Part shown: in pieces, positions 51,309 to 57,542 of the stretch
Numbering within the stretch: the first letter of the stretch is position 1
Layout of the letters: each line of letters opens with the position of its first letter
Source: Nitrososphaerota archaeon
Lineage (GTDB): Archaea; Thermoproteota; Nitrososphaeria; Conexivisphaerales; UBA164
Assembly (NCBI GenBank): GCA_023381255.1
Contig: JAMCTX010000008.1
Location: 1-57,542, forward strand
DNA length: 57,542 nucleotides
Direction: 5' to 3'
Position numbers and translations under genes: made by a program
The notes under the pieces: model-generated
What the model was told of the DNA's origin: nothing
Database searches by the model: none
Seen by the model: the letters and a program-made list of their open reading frames with translations, nothing else

Positions 51309-51680
51309 TTATGCCGATCCCAAGTAATAAGATAAATCTTCATTTATTTTCCCTATCGCAATCCATTTATTGCCATCCCAATAGATATATGACCCATCTT
51401 CAAAATATGCTGAAGCTGTGCCCTCAGGGTCCTCTTCATCCTGCTTTTTGTCGTCAATGGGATAACCATAAAATACATCATTCCAATAATCCCATCCTGG
51501 CTCATCAATCTTGCCACTCTCCTTTGCTTCTTTTATTTCCTCCAAGGCTTCCAGTGCCCATGGCTTATCATCTTCTGAAGTAGGTTCTTTCTTATGGGGT
51601 TTATCTTTCTCATAAGGCTGTATTTTCACCGGATATACTTTCCTTTTTTCACCATTACCCTTGGTCCTAAATTCTGTCAT
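51309..51680 (-). CDS. Tagged small protein (MTEFRTKGNGEKRKVYPV)
   Basis: 123 residues: tag, a charged Lys/Glu linker, and a C-terminal beta region with aromatic residues (YFEDGSYIYWDGNKWIAIG). The tag is nearly identical to that of the gene at 43094 although the two lie 8 kb apart and differ after it. Octamer 6 nt upstream. Confidence 0.7.
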   Translation of the reverse strand: MTEFRTKGNGEKRKVYPVKIQPYEKDKPHKKEPTSEDDKPWALEALEEIKEAKESGKIDEPGWDYWNDVFYGYPIDDKKQDEEDPEGTASAYFEDGSYIYWDGNKWIAIGKINEDLSYYLGSA

Positions 51681-51686
51681 ACTGTT

Positions 51687-51694
51687 ATATAGAT
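51687..51694 (-). promoter_or_regulatory. Start-proximal octamer, gene 51309-51680
   Basis: ATCTATAT, 6 nt before the ATG. Confidence 0.55.
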
Positions 51695-51833
51695 ATGTCA
51701 GGCTATTAAAATAGATTGCCCTGGCGTTTGCTCACCTGATTCCTGGGTTCCTTTACAGTCATGTTGGAAAAACAACCCTGAGGGCGTATAACAATTTTTT
51801 TAGCCGCTTAGCATCATGCCAGAACGGGATGTT

Positions 51834-52391
51834 TTAGCCAAAAAACAAATATCTTAGCAATTTATTTCTATATTCTGAAATAGGAATTAATGATATTGCG
51901 TCCTCAAAAAATGTCTTAAGATAGCCCGGCTCAATTATAAATTGATATTGGTAAGTCAGTCTTGCAACTGCGGCCATCGCATCATAGCGTATCGGTTCGG
52001 GTATATCAGACAATTTATATCCGCTTGTAACAAACCATTTTATAAATTCTTTATTGCCTTTGCTTATGTTGTGTTTTAAGCACAACGGCAGATAATTGTC
52101 AGGGGTGTTGGGGCCACCGCGCGATGTAGGTATTAAATGGTCATCGGTGGCTTTGGAACCGCATATAATACATAGGCCATATTTAATCAATCTGATTGAT
52201 GTATCCCGGTTTTTATGGTTCAAATACTCAATGTATTTTTCAATCGGCCGGTTTATAACCAATGATATATTATAAAGTTCGCCATATTTATTTCTGGCCC
52301 TCATAAATTGCTGGACGATATAAATTCCAATCAGCCAGCGATCCGTTTTTGATATATAATAATCAAGTGTCTCCATAATAATAAGAAGCAA
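51834..52391 (-). CDS. HNH endonuclease family protein
   Basis: 185 residues. A zinc-type HNH centre lies near residue 72: CIICGSKATDDHLIP, then GGPNTPDNYLPLCLKHNISKG, with two CxxC-like pairs around the catalytic Asp-His and Asn. The flanks are helical. The TTG at 52391 has GGTG upstream; an ATG at 52376 is also possible. Could be a homing-type, restriction or toxin nuclease; context does not settle it. Confidence 0.8.
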   Translation of the reverse strand: MLLIIMETLDYYISKTDRWLIGIYIVQQFMRARNKYGELYNISLVINRPIEKYIEYLNHKNRDTSIRLIKYGLCIICGSKATDDHLIPTSRGGPNTPDNYLPLCLKHNISKGNKEFIKWFVTSGYKLSDIPEPIRYDAMAAVARLTYQYQFIIEPGYLKTFFEDAISLIPISEYRNKLLRYLFFG

Positions 52392-52530
52392 GAATTAGCA
52401 CCATCCCATGAATGCATGACCAAATATATGTAAAAAATACCATAATTTGCGGGAGGCTACTTTTAATTAAAAAGGGGTAGTCGCCAAGCCAACTTGATTG
52501 ATAGGTGAGTACCGGCTTTGGCAGCCCCAT
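52363..52530 (-). CDS. Possible small membrane protein
   Basis: 55 residues with one hydrophobic stretch (MVFFTYIWSCIHGMVLILA). An octamer 1 nt before its ATG supports transcription here; its end overlaps the HNH start, so it might be a leader peptide coupled to HNH translation. Not otherwise supported. Confidence 0.35.
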   Translation of the reverse strand: MGLPKPVLTYQSSWLGDYPFLIKSSLPQIMVFFTYIWSCIHGMVLILASYYYGDT

Positions 52531-52531
52531 A

Positions 52532-52539
52532 ATATAGAT
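52532..52539 (-). promoter_or_regulatory. Start-proximal octamer, gene 52363-52530
   Basis: ATCTATAT, 1 nt before the ATG; atypical spacing. Confidence 0.4.
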
Positions 52540-52557
52540 TGTCCTGTCTATCGGTTC

Positions 52558-52857
52558 CTAAAACAGGTTCGGAAATATCATCCAGGTTATGCCGATGCAA
52601 AGCGCGCCGCTGATTGCAAGGTCAATTATTAAATAACGGCTGCCGGTTTTCCCGTTTTCGCCAAAATCAATCACCTTCCCGTACAGCACAAACAATGGCA
52701 GGATCAGGATAAAACGGAACAGCGTCGGCATGAACTGGGCGAGTGCCTGGACCCATACGGTTTCCGGGATTGACGAGAGAAATTGTATCGCCAAATATGA
52801 AGCAAAGTACGCGCCAAGCGCGATCATGTAAAATACGATAAAATCCCTGGCATCCAT
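52558..52857 (-). CDS. Small membrane protein
   Basis: 99 residues with about three membrane segments (FIVFYMIALGAYFASYLAI; LFRFILILPLFVLYG; DLAISGALCIGITWMI). GGGGTGA precedes the start. Last of a chain of coupled genes that begins at 53718. Not recognised; may be a transfer-channel or virion membrane component. Confidence 0.65.
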   Translation of the reverse strand: MDARDFIVFYMIALGAYFASYLAIQFLSSIPETVWVQALAQFMPTLFRFILILPLFVLYGKVIDFGENGKTGSRYLIIDLAISGALCIGITWMIFPNLF

Positions 52858-52863
52858 GTTGTT

Positions 52864-53169
52864 TCACCCCACCGGATTAAAGACAACCCATGCTATTGCA
52901 AATATCAACGCCATGAATGATACGATTGCAACGGCGGCATATTTCCTTCCGAAATCGCCCATTAAAATCGCTGAAACGAGAACCATGATGCAGGCAGTAA
53001 ATACGAGCAGGAAATTCTGAACATAAGGCGCAATGAATCCAAAGACGCTGACCAGATACTGCACGGGCGTTGGAAAATATCTTAATTTAAATATCTCAAA
53101 AATGTACATTATTGCAAGTATAATAATTTCCTTCTTTTCACTGGATGGTTTTATGTTCTGCTTCATCAT
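52864..53169 (-). CDS. Small membrane protein
   Basis: 101 residues with about three membrane helices (YLVSVFGFIAPYVQNFLLVF; CIMVLVSAILMGDFG; AAVAIVSFMALIFAIAWVV). The start overlaps the stop of the wHTH gene. Not recognised; VirB2/VirB3-like size and shape, which is only a suggestion. Confidence 0.65.
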   Translation of the reverse strand: MMKQNIKPSSEKKEIIILAIMYIFEIFKLRYFPTPVQYLVSVFGFIAPYVQNFLLVFTACIMVLVSAILMGDFGRKYAAVAIVSFMALIFAIAWVVFNPVG

Positions 53170-53600
53170 TGTGATAAACTTACGGTTTTTAACGCTTTTG
53201 ACAGCTCCTGCGCTTCATCTTCAGTCATTATATCTTCAAGGTCAACCTTGGCAAGGCCCCTTTCAAGGCATTCCATTTCCTCTTTTGTCAGCTTGTTTCC
53301 AAGTTTCTCTATCCTTTCGACATGCTCAAAAAGATATTCAAATCGGGCCAGCTCGTCCGGGGTCATGTTGTTTATTTTTTCATATAAGTATAATTTCCTT
53401 ACTTCAATCTTCCCCAAGTCGGTAATTTCATAAAGATGGGTGGTTTTGTCGTTTTTGATCAAGCCGTTTTTTTGTAGCACTTTAAGGTCCTTTGTCAATC
53501 CCATATCCGATAATTTTGTTAATAATTTAATGTCGGTAAATCTTTTGGGTTTATCCAACGTAAGCATTATTTTTTTGATTTTTGGCAATTCACTTGACAT
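53166..53600 (-). CDS. Winged-helix protein
   Basis: 144 residues: N-terminal winged helix (IKKIMLTLDKPKRFTDIKLL, then DLKVLQKNGLIKNDKTTHLY, EITDLGK) and a helical, acidic C-terminal half. Starts inside the preceding micro-gene. Likely a local regulator of the transfer/packaging module. Confidence 0.72.
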   Translation of the reverse strand: MSSELPKIKKIMLTLDKPKRFTDIKLLTKLSDMGLTKDLKVLQKNGLIKNDKTTHLYEITDLGKIEVRKLYLYEKINNMTPDELARFEYLFEHVERIEKLGNKLTKEEMECLERGLAKVDLEDIMTEDEAQELSKALKTVSLSQ

Positions 53601-53718
53601 ACTTTACCATCCTCTGCACCGACACGGGAAGATATCTTCTTACCCATTTCCTTGCGGTTGGCTCGTCCTTATCTACGTGCAGCACGTGGTTGCCTATCAT
53701 AACTTTTACCTTGCTCAT
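53590..53718 (-). CDS. 42-residue hypothetical protein
   Basis: Basic small protein (VKVMIGNHVLHVDKDEPTAR, then RRYLPVSVQRMVKYVK). An octamer exactly 3 nt before the ATG and the 11-bp overlap with the wHTH gene support it. Confidence 0.5.
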   Translation of the reverse strand: MSKVKVMIGNHVLHVDKDEPTARKWVRRYLPVSVQRMVKYVK

Positions 53719-53721
53719 ACC

Positions 53722-53729
53722 ATATAGAT
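53722..53729 (-). promoter_or_regulatory. Start-proximal octamer, gene 53590-53718
   Basis: ATCTATAT, 3 nt before the ATG. Confidence 0.6.
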
Positions 53730-53771
53730 ACGCATACTAAACGGTTGTTATAATGAAGCAAGAATTTGGAA

Positions 53772-55766
53772 TTAAACATTTATTGGCTTATACTTGCTGT
53801 CTTTTTTGGTTGTTTCGTCTGCAACTTTTGTATTTGGGCCGTTATCCTGGTCATCTATATCATCGGGTCTTGGTATAATGAATTTCTTTTTCTTTTCTTT
53901 CTCTTTTAATTCCTTTTCGGGCAGGAATGCTTCATACAAAGGCAACGGGTTGCTTTCGGTGCCTATGTCATTGAACAGCGTGGGCACGGCGTGCCAGTCA
54001 TCAAGGGAAAGCTTTGCTTCATGGAACTGATCCCACGGTGTCATTGCCGGCATTTCAGAACCCGTGGGCGGGAACACCGACCTTATCACGTTGATCTGCC
54101 CGTTCATCAGGTTGAGCCAGATGAACCAGTGGTAAGGGTCAGCGCGTATTTGAGACTGCTCGAACAGTGCCTCCACGGCCTGCCTGTCCTTTGACCCTCT
54201 CGGTATCCTGTCAAGTATTACTTCCATGTCCTTCTGCTCCCCCACGTCCGCGGCAAAGATATGGCTTACCTGCGTCCTGACACCACCGGTTATCATTTTA
54301 GGTCTCTGTGTTGCCAGGAAAAGCGCAATGCCCAAGCCCCTTGCATTCATCATCAGCTTTGTGGAGCTTTCGCTTGCCATGCCGAATGCCCTTGCGTTAG
54401 ACCATGAAGCCATGCTTGAAGCAGCCTGATATGCTTCATCAAGCCCAACGAAAAGCGGTATTGTCCTGTCCTTTATCCTCCACATCCTCAGGCTCTCGAC
54501 CATTGTCCTGTAAGCCCTTGCCGTGCTTCTGTCGTCCACATAGCGCATGGCAAAAAGCTTTCTCGGAGCCGCTATCCTTTCCCATGGAAAATGGAACGCC
54601 CTTGCATCCTCCACATAAAGCAGCCGGTCAAGCTTTGTGGGTTTCCACACTATCTGGTCAAGGTCCGACTTTTGCTCCACCACCATGACGCTAATAACGT
54701 TGTCAGCACCTATCCCCGTTGAATCAATCCCCTGCGACTTTAAGGTTGGGTATGCGGGATGCCTTTTGTCAAGGGGCAAAGCCATGAGCTGGGGCTGCAT
54801 GCTGTCCCTTACGTCAATGTCCAGGCGCACTACAAAGTTGCCGTGGACAAGGGAGTAATAGGTCAATGAATTCAGCAAAGTCGTCTTGCCGGAGCCGGTG
54901 GATGAATAGATTGCGCCAAGCAGTGCCTGGTTTGCCACTGCCGTATGCGGAAAGTCAGGCCTGTAAAGGGCAATCGTGCCGGATGCCTGCGGGTTCCCCG
55001 ACTGCCATGCGTTGCGATCAACTATGTAGAACGGGTAATACTGTTTCATCGGCGGGAAGAAATACCTTACCGTCCTTTCGCCTGAGTAGCTTTCAAGCTC
55101 CTTTATTGCCGGGCCGAGTATCGACCTCGCCGTTGTCTCAACTTCATTAAATTGCGCAAGATACATCAGGTACTTGTTCGCATAATATGCCCTCTTCCAC
55201 GTGTAGCCCTTGTGAGCCAGTGTATCGTAAAGCTCCACGCCGATGGCGATTTTGTACAGCTTTTTAGCTTCATCGTGCGCCTTTCCGGTCAGGATCGAGA
55301 TAATGTACATCATGGTTGACTTGAATATGTAAGGGGATTCGCCTTCCGGGATTGTCGTGACACCGGACAACGAAACAAGAACCGGCTGTATGACCTGCCC
55401 GGTCATGAGCTGCACCACGCTTATGCCGTAAGCCTCCTCGATTTTGCGGGCGGCTTCATATAAAAACTCAAAAAGGTCAAGGTGCATATTCAGCTTTTCG
55501 TTAGACAGCATCACCTGAACGTCATCGTACATGAATGCGGGTTTTGTGCCAAGCTTTGCGAGATTGTGTAATGAAATGCCAATGGAAACGCCATGCGAAA
55601 ACTGGTGCCTTATCAGGTCGTACCTGGTGAATGCTATGTACGGGTCGGCAAGACCGACCGCGCCGGCAAGTGCGGAAGAGCTTGAAAAGGATTTTTCAAA
55701 ATGACCTTCAGTAATTTCCGATATTATCCTTTCAAAACCGTAAACGCTTTCAATGTTTATGCTCAT
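53772..55766 (-). CDS. HerA/VirB4-like ATPase (transfer or packaging)
   Basis: 664 residues. Walker A STGSGKTTLL near residue 291, Walker B LFVGLDEAYQ near 440 (hydrophobics then Asp-Glu), and a later ATQRPKM near 486 follow the HerA/FtsK/VirB4 order (ATQ-x-P is typical of VirB4 and TrwB-like enzymes). The N-terminal 270 residues are a family-specific domain, and the C-terminus is Lys/Glu-rich. Such ATPases drive conjugative transfer or virus packaging. It overlaps the coiled-coil gene upstream by 4 bp, in a unit with a four-helix membrane protein. Confidence 0.85.
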   Translation of the reverse strand: MSINIESVYGFERIISEITEGHFEKSFSSSSALAGAVGLADPYIAFTRYDLIRHQFSHGVSIGISLHNLAKLGTKPAFMYDDVQVMLSNEKLNMHLDLFEFLYEAARKIEEAYGISVVQLMTGQVIQPVLVSLSGVTTIPEGESPYIFKSTMMYIISILTGKAHDEAKKLYKIAIGVELYDTLAHKGYTWKRAYYANKYLMYLAQFNEVETTARSILGPAIKELESYSGERTVRYFFPPMKQYYPFYIVDRNAWQSGNPQASGTIALYRPDFPHTAVANQALLGAIYSSTGSGKTTLLNSLTYYSLVHGNFVVRLDIDVRDSMQPQLMALPLDKRHPAYPTLKSQGIDSTGIGADNVISVMVVEQKSDLDQIVWKPTKLDRLLYVEDARAFHFPWERIAAPRKLFAMRYVDDRSTARAYRTMVESLRMWRIKDRTIPLFVGLDEAYQAASSMASWSNARAFGMASESSTKLMMNARGLGIALFLATQRPKMITGGVRTQVSHIFAADVGEQKDMEVILDRIPRGSKDRQAVEALFEQSQIRADPYHWFIWLNLMNGQINVIRSVFPPTGSEMPAMTPWDQFHEAKLSLDDWHAVPTLFNDIGTESNPLPLYEAFLPEKELKEKEKKKKFIIPRPDDIDDQDNGPNTKVADETTKKDSKYKPINV

Positions 55767-56413
55767 TTCTTGGCCGCCTCCGGCTCAATATGGGTGCCCT
55801 GCGTCAGCATAGACTTTGTCAGCGATTCCCTTAGCTGCATGTATGTGTCAATTTCATTCTCGTAGCTCGCCCTTACGTAATTAAGGATGTTGATAAAGGC
55901 CTCAGAGCCAGCACCGCGCCAGTGATTCAGCAACTTCTCCCGGCGGTTTTCCATATCCTGAAACTTAAGCAGGTCTGTATGGCTCTCATATTGCTTGCGC
56001 AAGAATATTATCCGGCTTTCCATGTCAACCATGTTCGTGCTTGGCTGCATGCGTTCATATTGCTGCTGCTGCTGTTTTACCCCAAAGACCGAAGCAATCT
56101 TTGTGCGCCAGCCCCCGTCTTGTTGTTGTTGTTGGGGCTGCTCCTGCTGTGTCATCACAGCCAGCTTTGCCTGCGCATCAATTTTTAGCAACTGTTTTAC
56201 GTAGCGGTGCAGCGTCTCTTGCACGGCGTTCATCTTTTTCGTAAAAATGGGCTCCATTTCAAAGATGTCAACCTTTGGGTCGGTCAGGTAGTTCAGCGCA
56301 TCATCGATTGATTTGATGCTTTCTTCCATTTCCTTTTTTAGGATGTTCATATCTTCGCGTATATACTTCAGAAAGTCAACTGTTTCTTCCTCAGGGCTTT
56401 CCATGGCAATCAC
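55763..56413 (-). CDS. Coiled-coil protein with Gln-rich linker
   Basis: 216 residues, helical throughout, with a Gln-rich stretch in the middle (QQEQPQQQQQDGG and GVKQQQQQYERMQ). No membrane segment. The start overlaps the preceding gene stop and it runs into the ATPase gene, so it is probably a structural partner of the ATPase and the membrane protein. Not recognised. Confidence 0.7.
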   Translation of the reverse strand: MIAMESPEEETVDFLKYIREDMNILKKEMEESIKSIDDALNYLTDPKVDIFEMEPIFTKKMNAVQETLHRYVKQLLKIDAQAKLAVMTQQEQPQQQQQDGGWRTKIASVFGVKQQQQQYERMQPSTNMVDMESRIIFLRKQYESHTDLLKFQDMENRREKLLNHWRGAGSEAFINILNYVRASYENEIDTYMQLRESLTKSMLTQGTHIEPEAAKK

Positions 56414-57504
56414 CTTTTGTTTATTACAGCCAGATATATGATGCCAAAGGCAAGCGCGCCGATCATGCTTGCGCTGACGGGGTCAAGGCCCTTCACGTAT
56501 TTTGGCAAAAGGTCTCCGAATATCAGCGTGCCGAACACGGATGCAAGAAGCAACGCGATGGGGCTGCTCTTTTCCCCGAAACTCAACGGTTTCTTTTCTT
56601 CCTCTGTCGGCTCCCACAGGTTCTTTGCCGCAGCCGCGCTTCTTGCTTCATCCCTTTCTATCGTCAACCTTGCAATTATCTTGTCCTTTTCGGCATTGGC
56701 TTTCTCATATCCCTTTATCCTTTTCTCGAACTCCTTTATCTTTAGGCGTATAGTTATTGCCGTCCTTATTGCCGAGCCAAGCAGGCCCACATTTTCAACG
56801 AACTCTTCATCGATTTTGTGCTGAATGTCAGTCACATTCCCAGGGTTCACCAATGGCACAAAGACCCTCACATTGACCTTGCCATAGCCGCTCATCTTGA
56901 TTGAGTGGGGAAGGTGCATCTGCACGCCAAAAATCGCCCTCCTGCGGACATAGCCGTAGGGCAGCGAAAATGAAGTATAGTAGCTTGAGAACGCCCATTC
57001 ATCTATCGGCGTGTCCGCAAGCCATATCCATACATACCGCGAGAAATCCCGGCGCGTTCCGTAAACCTGGAAATGCTTTCGCAGGTCGGTTGCGGCAAGC
57101 TTGGTTATCCGGTCTATTGTCTTGTTTATCTCAGCCTTCTTTGCCTCACTTTTCTCTGATACAAGCTGCGTGTTCAGGTCGGAAAGGATTAGCTCCTTAA
57201 GCCTGCCGAGGCTTATGTCATTGATAAGGTCTGAAATGTCCACAAAAAGGCCATCGAAACGCCTGTACATCCCTCCCTGGAGGCCGTAGAACACCAGATT
57301 GTCAATGACCTTGCCTGGCCAGCCGGGCTTTATGTTGCTCCATATCCAGAATATAAAGACTATGAAGCCGATGAAAGCTATCGCCGCCGGCACTGTGTAG
57401 CTGTGTATAAAGAATGTCAGCTTCCCCGTCACAAAGGCGTAAGCGAAAGCCGCAACTATCAAGAATAATACGTATGGGGAATAACGCTGGTAATCGAAAT
57501 TCAT
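56410..57504 (-). CDS. Membrane protein with cytoplasmic coiled coil
   Basis: 364 residues: two N-terminal helices (YVLFLIVAAFAYAFV and VPAAIAFIGFIVFIFWIW), a large soluble region, a coiled coil around residue 255-285 and two C-terminal helices (ALLLASVFGTLIFGDLL and MIGALAFGIIYLAVI). By position a membrane partner of the VirB4/HerA-like ATPase. Start overlaps the stop of the upstream gene. Confidence 0.72.
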   Translation of the reverse strand: MNFDYQRYSPYVLFLIVAAFAYAFVTGKLTFFIHSYTVPAAIAFIGFIVFIFWIWSNIKPGWPGKVIDNLVFYGLQGGMYRRFDGLFVDISDLINDISLGRLKELILSDLNTQLVSEKSEAKKAEINKTIDRITKLAATDLRKHFQVYGTRRDFSRYVWIWLADTPIDEWAFSSYYTSFSLPYGYVRRRAIFGVQMHLPHSIKMSGYGKVNVRVFVPLVNPGNVTDIQHKIDEEFVENVGLLGSAIRTAITIRLKIKEFEKRIKGYEKANAEKDKIIARLTIERDEARSAAAAKNLWEPTEEEKKPLSFGEKSSPIALLLASVFGTLIFGDLLPKYVKGLDPVSASMIGALAFGIIYLAVINKR

Positions 57505-57542
57505 TGTTTCTTCGCCTCATCAATGATTATTTCGTCGGCTTT
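57501..57542 (-). CDS. C-terminal end of an upstream gene (partial)
   Basis: The last 13 codons (ADEIIIDEAKKQ and stop) of a minus-strand gene that begins beyond the window; its TGA overlaps the next ATG (ATGA), so it belongs to the ATPase unit. Confidence 0.65.
   Translation of the reverse strand, partial: KADEIIIDEAKKQ

Larger units (their letters stand above)
32336..57542. mobile_element. Integrated mobile element (conjugative or viral), right end beyond the window
   Basis: From the tRNA-Cys 3' end onward the content changes completely: no housekeeping genes, nearly all genes on the minus strand, tyrosine integrase, ArdC-like antirestriction zincin, fused restriction-modification enzyme, HNH protein, many 30-130-residue membrane or hypothetical proteins, and a HerA/VirB4-like ATPase. 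A start-proximal octamer occurs about twenty times here. The left boundary is inferred from tRNA-Cys; it could lie anywhere up to the first surface gene. The integrase is 13 kb from the tRNA, which is unusual for a tRNA-site element, and no second att copy is seen in the window. Confidence 0.75.

Noticed and set aside
33640-53729. Reading the start-proximal octamer as a classical TATA box
   Set aside because: An archaeal TATA box lies about 25 nt upstream of the transcript start; here that would place transcript starts inside the coding sequences, including the conserved N-terminal tags.

Overview
Organism. The window is archaeal: it carries a group II chaperonin (thermosome), aIF5B, Orc1/Cdc6, a type II methionine aminopeptidase, a B-family DNA polymerase and archaeal-style tRNAs. 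Many chromosomal genes have an AT-rich TATA element about 25-30 nt before the start codon and no Shine-Dalgarno, i.e. leaderless mRNAs, while downstream operon genes use GGTGA/GGAGG. The membrane pyrophosphatase, oligopeptide ABC importer, SMP-30 lactonase, TrxR-like ferredoxin reductase and surface proteins with GLPSGTxWSV domains fit a Thermoplasmata (Thermoplasmatales-like) heterotroph best. That placement is inference.

Layout, 1-32335: ordinary chromosome. Thermosome; two V/A-ATPase-like stalk genes; an Lrp regulator coupled to a ThiI-like protein; a 333-bp IS200/IS605-type remnant; K+-independent H+-pyrophosphatase; a five-gene peptide ABC importer; DUF72, ThpR and NAD kinase; tRNA-Ala; MAP with an HTH regulator; ferredoxin reductase; SMP-30; tRNA-Leu; Orc1/Cdc6 with a small wHTH; a degenerate RadA paralog next to a short PolB2-like polymerase; MFS; cysteine synthase-like enzyme; an ArsR/membrane/DUF4097 operon; aIF5B; nitroreductase; a hydroxyacid dehydrogenase; tRNA-Cys.

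Layout, 32336-57542 (right end outside the window): a mobile element, almost all on the minus strand. In order it holds a surface/secreted protein cluster with a CPBP protease (32.4-40.3 kb), a cluster of small proteins that begin with the same short tag (MTxF-x-T-x-GKG-x-R-x-x-PI), including an ArdC-like antirestriction zincin (40.6-45.6 kb), a tyrosine integrase, RHH and wHTH regulators, a fused methyltransferase-endonuclease in a cassette bounded by 15-bp direct repeats, an HNH protein, and a HerA/VirB4-like ATPase with membrane and coiled-coil partners (53.8-57.5 kb).

How it may work together. Twenty element genes carry the octamer ATCTATAT (or a one-base variant), usually exactly 3 nt before the start codon; the motif was not noticed in the chromosomal half. 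It is too close to the start to be a TATA box, so it looks like an element-specific expression signal defining a regulon. The regulators, integrity genes (RM) and operon-internal genes lack it. The shared N-terminal tag on otherwise unrelated small proteins, one of them ArdC-like, together with the transfer/packaging-type ATPase, suggests a set of cargo proteins moved with the DNA. Two inverted blocks of three 9-bp iterons around an AT-rich core (43131-43316) are a candidate replication or transfer origin. These three observations are the best candidates for an undescribed system.
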